DNA of 64,000 nt. Source: Isoetes taiwanensis. Its lineage: Eukaryota > Streptophyta > Lycopodiopsida > Isoetales > Isoetaceae. The stretch lies in the NCBI GenBank assembly GCA_021234155.1, contig JAJEKV010000134.1, positions 1,735,328-1,799,327 of the forward strand, in the 5' to 3' direction. Below are positions 40,090 to 51,247 of this stretch, in pieces; positions within the stretch are counted from its first letter, which is position 1; every line of letters starts with the position of its first letter. The notes beneath the pieces are model-generated. The model saw only the letters and a list, made by a program, of their open reading frames with translations, searched no databases and was not told the origin of the DNA. A program made the translations under genes and the position numbers.

Positions 40090-42746
40090 GATTGCATTGT
40101 GTGCTCGTGGCTCTTTGGAGTCCCAAGCTCGAGTTGAGATGGCCAATTAGATTTATTACACACAAGAATGGTGATACTCTAGAATGCCCTACTGAACTAC
40201 ACACCCCAAGGCCCACCCAAGGCCATGTGGAAGATTTGGTGGTCGATGAGCATCCTTTGATCACAAGGAAGAGACGCTATGTCTTTCATAAAAAGGCAGC
40301 CAAAGGTGCCCAAGAGGCCTAGAAGTGACAAATATTTAGAAAGGATGGAAAGTATGGCACCAACCAAAGAAAACCTGGAGGCAATTAGGGGACAAGAGTG
40401 TTGCAACCTAGATTGCACAGTGCATTACAATGTGGATGACCTCGTGCAGATAAGGTCCCAATACATTGGACAGCTTCAAAAAGATAGGATTAATTTCATT
40501 TACTCCTTGTGTAGGAATTCCATTATGATGAAAAAACAGGGGATCGGTGCTATATCAATTGAGGGAATGAAGGTATGTATGAGAGCATTGAGATGGATTC
40601 TTGGGGTGAGCAAGTCTTCATTTTACGAATCTTTGGGAGCAGGTTAGAAAAGGGCACACTTTGTTCCAACATGGTAATGCACTCACTTTGAAACCTAGAG
40701 CAAATACTCTAAAAGGCCATTGCAGGTTCTTGAGCTTTGTGAGATACATGTCTCAATCTATGCCCCACAAGTCGAAAGTGAGCGAGCACGGTGTGCGAGT
40801 GGTGCAAAGAGTGTTGCCACAACACTATATCCAAAGGGAGTGCCTTAAGGAGGTCAACTCCATCCTAGAAACTACCGGAGGTAGGCCTCTTTCTCAATCA
40901 CATTTCAGCAAGTTATGGAGCACTCACTTCTCGGACGTGGAGTGTCCTACAACACATGCCATTCTCAAAGTGCAACACTTGCATTCAACTCAAGGATACA
41001 CTTGCATCAACTGCAATAGAGAAAGAAAGAATGGCAATTAGGGAGCAATTTGCAGATCACCAAAGAGACCAAATATCATGTAGACAGGTTGTATTGGCGG
41101 TGGAGAACATTTTACGAGATGCAACGGGACAAATTTTTGTGTATAATTCATGATAAGATGGACCAACACAGACTTTCTTGCCAAAGCTAGATCCTTTACC
41201 CAAGCGTTGTCAAAACGCTTTTCGGATGAAAGTAAGTCGGCGGTGTATTAACACATGGTCACATGGAACTGGAACATATGGTCATTTTGTGCTTGATCTA
41301 TGGAGAGATGATCCAAACTTCCATGTGAGCTCTATTTTCAAGTGCTTGAGAACACTAGAGAAAGGATCGATAGAAGGGAGGAGGTATTCCCCTTCACACC
41401 CATTTTTGAGGCTTTGATGGATGATCAACCGCTTTGTTACCAAAGGCGATAAAAAAGCTCACATCCAAGGTGCCTAGTGAATCAAGGAGGACTGGGATGA
41501 TTTCCCTTACTAGAGAAATCCTTTGCAGGAGCTATGTGTTCGAGTTGGACAAGCTGTTGGAAAGAAAACAAGAATAGATGGATGTTTGGGGCAATGTCAT
41601 ACTTGACGGCGGTGGGAGTATTCAAAGTTGTGAAAGTGGGATTCATGATGGTTGGGCATCGCATGATGATATTGATGGATTCTTTGGAACTTTCTCCACC
41701 AAGCTCAAGAGAAAAACGTGACCACTCTCCACGAACTAATGGATGTGTTTGAGAGCTGCATTGACCCCAACCCAATGGCTTTCTTGATGGATGAGGTTGC
41801 AGTTGGAAATCATTTGTAGAAGGATACTTGCTAGATGGCAAGGACCAATTAACGAGACACACAAAGCCACTTCAATTCAAGTTTTGGGTTAGGGATGGAA
41901 TACCAATCATGCAATATAAGTGGAGACCAGGTGACAAGTTGTGGATGCCCAGTACAAGGTATCGAGTTGTGGCAAAGGGGTGTTCTTTGGTGAAGTTCTC
42001 ATTCTAAAGGGCAGCCAAAACCACTACCTCCCTTCAAGGCAGTCAAAGACTCTAGCCAACCGGTGAAGGGCATCAAGGATTACATAACGCACTGGGATGA
42101 TGTTGAAATGGAAAGCACACCTCCACTCTTAAGAAAAATCAAATGGACTCCCTAATCAAATCTTGGGAGAAAGTTGTAACATGCTTAGAAACCTAACGAC
42201 CATGTGGGAGGGAGCTAAGAGGCGGGTTCTTGCCCGAGTCAAGATGGGAGGGTTCTCAAGGTGCAAGCACGTCTAAGAATGCTCACTTGGGTCCCAAGTG
42301 GTTTGTGGGAAGTAAGGCCTCAAAGCCGAAAGTGGTTTGATCTTCACCCGAGTGGGATCCCTTTGAGGACATCAAGGAAGGATACTTTGTGCTAGTAAGG
42401 CACGATGATGAGGACTGTCCAATATGGTTAGGGGTGGCACTCTCTCTGATGTGACCACCACTATGCCTCGATGGAGAGGAGTTAGTCTGGATTCCAAATT
42501 CAATATTGGGAGCCCATTGGGAGGCACAAGAAGGGCAACTTGAAGGAGCAATACACTGACTGCTTTGGGAGAAGAAGTGGAGGCCAAATTATCTTGACCC
42601 TCAAAGGAGGGGAATTGGTGGAATGTGTGGTATGGTCATATCCAAGTTCTCACATTGCAAAAGACAACACACACAAGATCCCAAGAAAGGAGATGGACAA
42701 GGCCATGAGCAACCTCCATGCTATATCATTGTATGAGGGTGCATAA
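40090..42746 (+). pseudogene. DUF7869-like transposon protein, frames broken
   Basis: In succession and shifting frames: VAKxVPKR-like basic start with YLERMESMAP (40279-40647) and a cysteine pair ECCNLDC; IGVSKSSFY-type helix-turn-helix-like text (~40610); KCNTCIQLKD (40960; a CxxC metal-binding pair); then DKMDQHRLSLPKLDPLPK (41154), a strand-Asp block; a VGHxHDDIDGFFGTFS region (41650-41690); DPNPMAFLMDEV (41764); and a C-terminal RHDDEDCPIWLGVAL (~42400). These match my memory of long plant and algal mobile-element proteins carrying DUF7869. At least six frame changes interrupt it. The catalytic chemistry is not established. Its place inside TIRs suggests that it is the transposase or a cofactor. 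Confidence 0.6.
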
Positions 42747-42917
42747 TATTGAGAAGTTTGAAAACTTTCTCAACTAGTGGTTTGTAAAATTTATGAGGAA
42801 AACAAGTAACCCAATTCTATGTGTGTCATGTGTAATTCTATTCAAGCAATCAATTCAGAAATTTCTTTTATGGTGTGTGAGTCCCATTTTCAGTCCGAGT
42901 CCCAAAATTCAAGATTT

Positions 42918-42942
42918 GTCCCACTTTAATTAAATACGACTT
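42918..42942 (-). repeat. Right terminal inverted repeat
   Basis: Exact reverse complement of 30907-30931; followed directly by CTTA. GTCCCA words recur just inside at about 42883 and 42900. Confidence 0.85.
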
Positions 42943-42946
42943 CTTA

Positions 42947-44870
42947 GCAGAAAAAATAAAATCTACAATTCATGTGCCTATACATTATCTACTGACTTCT
43001 GGTCCGTCTATTTAATGTTCACCTGGTGTCAAATTTTTCAGAAAGGTTATCAAGGGCATTCAGTGATTTAAATAATTTTATATCTTCACATGCTCCAGGC
43101 TTTTGACTCTTCAAACAGCACACCTGGTAATTTGATGTCATCTACAAGTTAATGAGATAGATCTTTAGAATGTGCTGCATATAATATACATAATGATTAC
43201 AAACAGAGAGACATTAAAACAAGCTTCAACCTGTAAGAGCTAAGAAATAAGAATACATTTTCATTAAGCTAAATCTAACAACAGCGAGCCATAAGAAAGA
43301 TAATTGTACAAGCCCGAGAGCCGGGTTGACATTTTGAAGAAGATAGAAATAAATTGTCATGTTCAAAGCTTGTTCATACTACTTACAAAGCAATTGTTGT
43401 TGGAAATAGCGGTTAAAAATATCAAAATTTGGATCACATGAAGCGGGTTCCACCGCAGATATAGTATTGAGATTAGAGATATGCGTGAAAAAAAGAATCC
43501 ACGGCATGAAAGTAATTGATAGTTCGTTTTGTTTAAGGCCTTTTTCTCAAGAACAAAAACAAGTTGACATCCTTTTCAAGTTCTCGCTACAAATATCTTG
43601 CAAGATATTACTGCAAAAACAAGCCCTCGCTTTTTTTTTTTACCCGAAAAATGTCTTATTAGAACACCGATATAACCATTTTTCAACTAACAACTGCAGA
43701 TCTTTAGGCTTCTATCCAAAGCAATGGCATTGGCAACACCACAACCCATGATGCCTTGATTTTACGCAACACATGAAGTCTTCTACTCGGGGCTAACATA
43801 ACAAATTTCTCCATGAACATGTACATCAAGCTGGAAGATTGACATTTTGGTCCAACCTAAAAGGATGACCAATGAACTGCTAAAAACACTCAAAAATGTT
43901 GTTGACGTCTCCATCCTCGAGGGGTTTGTGTAGCCCGTTGATGTTTCTTGCTCAAAGACCTTCACGTGACTAAAGCTAGGAGGTGCGACTAAGGCCATAA
44001 TCAACGGTCACGACTAATGCATCCACCGTTTCTAAGTATTTGTGCAAAACATTGTAGCTTCCTCCTTTTCATCTCGCTTCAGTCCATGCTAATGCGAAAA
44101 CAATAAAAAGTAGGTACCGTTGAACTGAAGCCGTTGGATCGTCTGATTACCTTCGGCGAGGATTGCCGCAATAATCCAAGAAAAGGGAGCCCACAAGGAG
44201 GAAAACAATGGCAAAATGGCAAAAGAAAGAGATAATGAACTCAAAAGAAACAACATAAACGAGGAACTAAAATGAGAAAGAAAAAAAAAAACAAAGGAAA
44301 ACAATGGCAAAAAAAAGAGACAACAAAGCGGGAGAAATAGCATGTCAAAGCCGAGGAAATAAAATAAGAAAGAGATCCTAGGAAGACTGCTTTTTCCTCC
44401 ACATGAATGCTAGGGTTTGAGAGGAGGGGGCAACACATGATCAAGCGTGGAATGCAAAAAGAAAGGAGGGGACCCTACGAAGAAAGAAAGAAAAACCTTT
44501 GGAAGAATGACCAAGGTTGCTTGATGGTATCTCCGCCTCAAGTTTAGCCCCGAATGAAAGAGATTTTGGTAGAGAGAATGAAGAACATAAGCTTTGCTTT
44601 CTCATCGACGCCTAGCATAGCGTTTAGGCAAGGGGCAAGCAACAACAATGGAGATGGAGAGGACCAAAGCCAAAAGCAAAAGCGGAGAAAGAGGGCTTCT
44701 TATCATCCGATCTCTCGATCCGACAAAGCATGAAAGCAAGAGGGCTCGACCCAAGTAGTTAGACGTGACCTTCTCCATTTCCGTGACTTATTTTTACTTT
44801 TTTTCTAATTTTTATGGCCGTAGATCTTAAAGAAACAAAATCTAACGGGAAAAATAATGCCACATCAGTT
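42947..44870. other. No gene recognised
   Basis: Mixed AT-rich and purine-rich sequence (GAAAGAGA and AAAAAACAAAGGAAAACAATGGC words, partly duplicated at 44200-44330). No coding signature supported. Confidence 0.5.
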
Positions 44871-45130
44871 TTTGATGAGGTGGAGGTGCTATGTGGATAG
44901 GCTAGAATTGCAAGAAAGGCTGCAGGCTTGGTTAGGCTGGTGTGCTAAAAAAAATAAAAGGGGGTTCAATTGAAGAAATAAGCATGTTAACTTGATGGCT
45001 GCATTGTTTAAAGCATTCTTATTAGCATATTGGATTATTTTGGTGGAGGTTCGAGTCCCCCACGTATTTCGTGTTCTCCCTTAGGAGAACCTGTATTTCA
45101 TATTTCAAAATCATAAGTGCCCCCAATCAT
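44870..45130 (+). mobile_element. SINE-like copy with Pol III B box
   Basis: GGTTCGAGTCC at 45052 is a strong B box. Downstream CCTTAGGAGAACCTGTATTT matches the element at 21674-21850. Just upstream, GGAGGTGCTATG-GGATAGGCTAGAATTGCAA (44878-44912) recurs near 59191. No cloverleaf can be formed, so it is not a tRNA gene. Confidence 0.45.
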
Positions 45131-45379
45131 AAACAACCAAAATCGAAACGAGGGGTGCCTAGAGGCCCCAACATACGATCTGAGCAGTAGGATGGAAGAC
45201 ACTACTATTTGTTGCCTCTTCTAATAAACCACAACTCCACTAATTTGAAATGAAGCCATGTTTCATCTTCTTCCAACTCGGGTTTTTAACCTATGTCTTG
45301 ACTAAGAAACTGTGTTCTTTATTTTATTTGAAAGTGATATTTTGGAAATAACGCATTATTTATTATGTTGGTGCTTATG

Positions 45380-46400
45380 GCACATCTGTTGCTAGTATGC
45401 AATGACATTTACATGCTTTGTACAGTTTTTTGAGAACCACACAGTTCACAGGGTTAATCTCCGAAAGACCAAGCTCTTGGTAGTTCAATCTCCTCGGCAT
45501 ATTGTTCCAACTTTGCACTATGGTAGCCACAAAGTTGAAGTTGTAGATAGCTACAAGTATCTTGGTGTAGAGTTCTATAAGGACACACTTTGGGAACAAT
45601 GTATTACCAAGCGTGTGACTGCTGACTGGAGAGCACTCTATGCAATACAAAACAATTGATTCATGATTGATCACGGAAAGCTCACTTTGTTTCGGACTTT
45701 GGTAGGATGCATTTTTTGTATAGTTACAAGTATGGGGGCACGCCATTAGTACTAGTGCTTGGGAGAGCTTGGAACAGGTGTAGAAGTTCTTTCTCACTTA
45801 CAGCCTAGGAGTTAAAACTATGGTGCCCTATGCTATTCTTTTATAAGAGACACTCTGTTTTAGAGAAGATCTTCAGAAGAACTCTATTCAAGTCGAAGAG
45901 GATTAGTTTTCGAGCTCAGCATCATATCCGAATGTCATCATATGTGGGACAATTACGAAGGGTGTGGCATTAGTCTTCCACAACTCTAACACGGCGTTGA
46001 AAAGCCTCTCGGCGTAGCTCCCCAACCCATCTGTCTCAATCCGGGATGGTGTGCACATGTGCGGAATAGAGGCAATGGATCTGCATTTTCATGGGTAGAT
46101 GAGTGCATAAAGTCGCATTCGCGAGTCTGCTCCAACACGGGATTTATGTGGCGTTGAGGAGCATCGTCAAGGTCTTGTTTGAGGCTAGCGGCGATCTGCC
46201 TCTGTTTGCACTTGGATGCACCTGTGCTTCTGCACATTCTATTTGGCCAGCCATTAAGCTCTCTTTTTTCCGCCCGGCTTTTTAGGCGTTGAGGCCCCAT
46301 TGCCATAGTGTAGCGAAGTGAGAGAGGCAGTATCGTCCATGCTGACCACCTTACGAAGTAGACGATGTGTTTGTCAAGGGCCCCTCTTTGAAGAGGCAAG
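45380..46400 (+). mobile_element. LINE ORF2 fragment, C-terminal part
   Basis: 45402-45659 encodes a reverse-transcriptase thumb region: VNLRKTKLLV, VVDSYKYLGVEFYKDTLW and a TKRVTADWRALYAI helix. It aligns with the copy at 57540-57800 (VNLAKTRVF, AYKYLGIEFS). Further LINE-derived text follows to about 46400 with stops. The 5' catalytic part (the YADD region) is absent. Confidence 0.75.
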
Positions 46401-46499
46401 AAACACATTTCTGCAATAGTATCATCGGTATGGGGCTGTGGACTTCACCCCAGGGCTTGTGCCAAGAAAGCTTTACACTTTTTGCTCCAAGTCATTCAG

Positions 46500-47055
46500 T
46501 GTGGCGAGGGAAATCACTGGGCCCCAGACCTCAACCCCACAGGTTCTACTAGCACCTTGAATAGGTGCGATTGGTGGGCCCCATCATACAGCTCCACCTT
46601 GTGGCTATTGTTCTCCATTGTATAGAGTGCCTTCCAACCTATTGTGGATCGTAACCGGATGGAATTGTCCCAGTTCATGACCGAGGGGAACTCCACCCCA
46701 CTTCAACATTTTGGCCACGATAAGTGAGGATTGGAGGCGTTGGCTGGCGTGCGGACGATACGAGAACTACCTTGGTTTTGGCTAAGTTGACACGCATGTC
46801 AGTTACCTGGTAAAATGTGTCCAGGACATCGAGATGGCGTTGCATGTTTGCCTGAATGTGTGCTAGCGTGTCAAAAGCCTTGGCGAAGTCTACGGAGCAG
46901 CAATATAGATCTTACCTAGGGTTGCTGCTGTCCTCAATCAGAGTCTGCAGCGTGAAGATATGATCTATGGTTGAGTGCCTCGGGCTGAATCCTTCCTGTG
47001 TGAGTGCTCGCACTTCTGTTGCTTCTACCTATTCTGTCAACTACCGCTCGAGGAT
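46500..47055 (-). mobile_element. LINE fragment with internal deletion, opposite strand
   Basis: The minus strand reads CSVDFAKAFDTLAH, then HLDVLDTFYQVTDMRVNLAKTKVVLVSSAR and YRGQNVEVG. FAKAFD is reverse-transcriptase motif A, but motif C (YADD) is missing between it and VNLAKTK, so the copy is internally deleted. It lies tail-to-tail with the plus-strand fragment ending near 46400. Confidence 0.75.
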
Positions 47056-47097
47056 CCCGACGAGAAAAACAGGTACTTAGAAAAGGAAAAACAATTC

Positions 47098-47300
47098 ATG
47101 GGATGGGACATGGGGAGGTATTTTTATGACCTCATGTCTACATAGGCTACTACCTATAGTGATGTGGTTCACCACTAGAACTTATGTTCACATGGGTGGG
47201 ACATGGGGAGGTATTATTATGACCTCATGTCAAAGTGAACTATTTATAACCTATGTTGGTGTGGTTCACCATGTTGGCGGTTTATGTATGTCACCTGTAT
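47098..47300. repeat. Tandem duplication, two ~105 bp units
   Basis: Each unit carries GGGACATGGGGAGGTATT, TATGACCTCATGTC and GATGTGGTTCACCA-like words; they differ by substitutions. Confidence 0.85.
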
Positions 47301-47689
47301 AGGTTTGGACACAATGTCCTACAATTTTGCGGTAATGTTTAGCATCATTTCAAAATAGCATAAGAATAGCACAAGCGACCACAATGAAGGCCGCAATGGA
47401 ATTTTTAGTCCACCATTGTTAGGGATGAGGGAATAATCTAGTGTTGCGTTTAGAAGGTAAAATAAATTAGCGGTGGTAATTCAAACATTCACTAAATAAA
47501 ATATGAAGGGCAAAGTTTCTTTTATGCGGTGTTCAAACTTCTTATGAAAATTCGGTAGTTAACAAAATGGCGCTATTCATGTTATGTCACTTCATTTACC
47601 CGATTACCGATTCTGAGTTATTGAAGATGAAAGCCATACTCTTACGAGTTGCCACCTTTTGAGATAGTCCCTAATCATTTTTTGACCTT

Positions 47690-48001
47690 AGCATTCCATT
47701 CCACGCTTCCACAACTTCTCAGAGCACCATCTGTGCATGACTTGGCATTATACATCCTTGAGGTTCTAGATAAACATCAGCAATTACTGAGCCTTCAGTA
47801 GTCATTCTCTCCGCTTGTCTAGTATCATCATTCTTTGCCAAAGTTTTTCCTTGAAAACCTTTTCGGTAGGTTTTTAATCCTAGTAGTCTTGATTGTACTA
47901 GCCCATTGTATGGGTCCCATGACCTATTGGTCTCGTGTGGGCGTTAAAAAAATTCTATTCTATTCTATTCTATTCTATTCTATTCTATTCTATTCTATTC
48001 A
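47690..48001 (+). mobile_element. 5'-truncated LINE tail with (TTCTA)n
   Basis: Contains the conserved 3' block TTGAAAACCTTTTCGGTAGGTTTTTAATCC, then GTATGGGTCCCATGACCTATTGGTCTCG and eleven or so TTCTA units (47948-48001). The hairpin arms are AAAACCT/AGGTTTT, a compensated change relative to AAAACCC/GGGTTTT in the other copies. Confidence 0.8.
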
Positions 48002-51000
48002 TTTTCGTCTCAATGAGCATACACCCATATGTTAACTATTCCTTAAATACGGACTATGATCAATACTATAGCTTACTCTACCAAACCTTCTAATCAATTT
48101 TATAGGTTCTATATACATCCAGATTAGAGATTGAAGTTTCTAATTGTATGGAGTTGGCCGTTTCTTATTCAATCCCTTCCTAATATAATGATGTTAATTT
48201 TATAATGAGCGGTGAATGAAAACAGCGATTGATAGGTCTTGAAAATTAGGTGAACAAATTTGACTTATTATGCTAACTGCGGTACATTAGGAAACTAAAC
48301 ATGACTTACCATAGCTAGATATTGAGAATATCTATGGACTACATGCATGAAACTTCAAACTTATACATAACTTCGATGCATGCCACAACTTCTGCGACCT
48401 TTGCCATGTTTAAGGATATCATTGCAACCTCAAGACTACTGGTCATTACCTTATTATGCTACACTACTACGGTGTAGAACTAGCTTGTTTAGAATATTAA
48501 ACATGAATTAGCATATCTAGAATCCGGAATCGAACTACAAGCGAAACATCTACAAATGCAAACTTATACACAAAAAACATCATTTGAACTATTTCTTGAC
48601 TTCACCTTATTATGCTACAACGGTCTTTGGCTAAACTAGCGAGGTCTAGCATGCTAAATCTTATCAATTGATGTGAACATCATCAACAAATGCTTCCATG
48701 TTTTTAGTAATCAAAACTACTAGTTCTAATGCATGTCTATAATCCATAAAAGAAGTCTTTATGCGATAAATGTGTACAATATAGAGAGGAAGTAGTAGTA
48801 TCTTCATACAACCTTTGCCTTGCCTTTTTTTCCTGCTATCAAAATCAAATTCTGAGCATACAATTCATGAATGTAATGAAATCAACAACAAGATCACAAA
48901 GACCTCTTTTTTTATCAGCCAAGTCTTATCAAATTGCATCATATCTGACCATTATCTAATCTGGGTTGTATATTAGACATGCTAGTGATATTACAGACTC
49001 TAGAGGCATTGATTGACTATCTACTGATCAAAACTATACCAGGACCTCCTACTTGCTTTATGCTCATTATGCCAAGTCAAATTAAGCTCTATGGAGTATA
49101 GGAATTTATTAATCAAATTCATTGGATCTCTAGCTTCCTTCCATGCTCGTCCAAGTTTCTTGTGCATACTAAATACTCTTCTCCAATACCACACTTGCAT
49201 CATGTGCTTCTTATTTTGTCATTTTACCCTTTCTTACTCTCGAAACCCATCTCAAAGCAAATTACTGTCTAGATCCAATACCAAGAGAGATTGTGGCTAA
49301 CCAAAGTTGCTTTGCAAATAATTTTATTATCAAGCATGACATTTATTTCAACTTTTTGAAGGATGTTGCTTCCGTCTCCACCATGGAACAATTTGGACTA
49401 CCATCGCTTTCTTGTTCTAAATTCACATTATCGAACTCATCTCCAACCATAGTTGTGTCTACTTCCTTGAAGTAGTATTTGTTGAAGAAATCCTCGTGCT
49501 TCCAAGGTTTGCTCCACCAAATTTCCTCTCCATCTTGATAAAAAACGATTCAGTGCATAAGGGACTACTTCATCGAGTCCGTATTAAATCACGATGCCTG
49601 ATGTGAATGTCTCAGTTTGATGCTTGAAGTGAATGCTCTTCTTCTGAAAATATATGGGAAGAACTCTCCTGAAAATAAACAAGATAGAAATGTTATCTTC
49701 CAAATTTACCCATTCCTTGCTCTTGATCCGAGAATCTCTAATGCATACAACAAGCATCAACTTCTATTACCCCGTTGCTCTACTATCAAAGCGAAATCAT
49801 CTCCAAGCCAACAACGGTAAGATTCTAAAAAACGTCTCATTGCATTAGATCATGAGACAAAGCATTAGAGTGCATAAATGCTTTCTCGAAACGTCCTTGC
49901 CTATCTTCGTTAGGAAAAATGGCAAAGTGGCAAAGAAAGATATGCCCTCTAAATCACTCATTACATCCATTGGATGGCTGTCAGATCCAATTTCTCCTTC
50001 CTCGCTTTCATCAGGATCGAGCTTTAGTGAAGTTCTTCAAGAATCATGATGCGGTAGTGATAGACTTCTCTTTGAAAATTTGAAATAAGAGGAAAATATT
50101 TGGATAAGCTCATTGAGGTTATCAACACGTTATCTAGCCCTCCCCGCCCCCAAAACCAACAAAAAAAAGGGGACAATAGAAATGGTAAAACTTGAAAATT
50201 ACCTTTACTGAATTTTGTATGGGGAAACCTATGTCACTTGCAGGTTCCTAGTTCCTTCCAAGAACCTGCTGATAGCGTAGGTTTCGATGCCAGAAACAAA
50301 TATTACTGACAATCGGAAAAAAAGGACACCCACCTCCAAAAACATTTTAAATAAGTAGATTCAACATTGTTCAACTTGTCACGTGTTATATTTTTTGGTA
50401 GAATATGCAAATACGTAATCTTCAGGATCTTGAGATTACTTAAGATTATAGGGAAAGCTTTTTTTAAGTCATTTTTAGGTGATTTTCACTCAAAAATTTC
50501 AGGCGGCGCTCTGGTGGCGCCACCACCACAGTCAATCAACGTAAACAATAACATCAGAATACAGAAAATTTCATAGCATTAATATACAGAACAATATTTA
50601 CAACCCATTGGTATTAACCAAAGCAGGGCCATAGCCAGAGCTTAAAGAGTCGTTGCCATAACCATAGCTAGAGCTTAGAGCTTAGACAGCCGTTGCTGGA
50701 ACAGGGGAGACCTCCATTGCCGCTGCACTTTCTCAAGCCGAAAACTGCTCTAAAAACCAAAAGCAGGGCTTGAAAACCGAAAGCCGTGCATCCACAGGTG
50801 CTTTTAGAAGTAAGAAAATAAGACGCATCTTCTGATTTACAAAAAAATGAGACCCATCTTCTGGTTTACAGAGCAAACCGGCAAAAGAATGCCACACAAC
50901 CTGAGACCATAAATCTAAAACGAGTCACAAAGACTCCATAACCTCGAATCCATAACCTCCATAACCTCGAAAGCCACCAAACAAACACAAGCTGCAAGAA

Positions 51001-51240
51001 AGATCTGCAAATGCAACAAGACCAGCATTAGAACAAAAAAAACTCAAAAAATAAGACAAAGACACAAAAGATTTGGACAAGAAGTACCTCAGCTGGAAGA
51101 TCGTCTCCTAACGCCTCCAAGAAGCTCGTCCAATCGAAAAATGATGCACTCGGACGACCTGGCGCTTCAAAAGAAGCTCCAGGCGAAGGTCTCGCCAGGC
51201 CGGAGCTTCCAAAAAAAAAAGCCCCTGTTGACGTGGCAGG
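48002..51240. other. No gene recognised
   Basis: AT-rich. The minus strand between 50045 and 49020 has scattered protein-like text (for example SDSHPMDVMSDLEG near 49970) with many stops, perhaps an old retroelement. A perfect 14 bp palindrome TGGTGGCGCCACCA lies at 50512-50525. Confidence 0.4.
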
Positions 51241-51247
51241 GGTAATT

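Larger units (their letters stand above)
30907..42942. mobile_element. 12 kb DNA transposon with 25 bp TIRs and CTTA target duplication
   Basis: A perfect 25 bp inverted repeat (30907-30931, beginning AAGTCGTATTTAATTAAAG, and 42918-42942 in reverse) bounds 12,036 bp. The four bases outside each end are CTTA (30903-30906 and 42943-42946), as expected of a target-site duplication. GTCCCA words recur just inside both ends. Inside are two divergently arranged coding relics: minus strand about 39.4 to 32.2 kb with an NIF-like phosphatase domain, and plus strand 40.1-42.8 kb with a DUF7869-like protein. Non-coding intervals carry short palindromes. The terminal structure is seen directly; that it moved as one cut-and-paste unit is inference. 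The superfamily is unassigned. Confidence 0.8.

Noticed and set aside
45045-45065. tRNA gene suggested by the GGTTCGAGTCC word
   Set aside because: No acceptor or anticodon stem pairs around it; a SINE-like element fits better.
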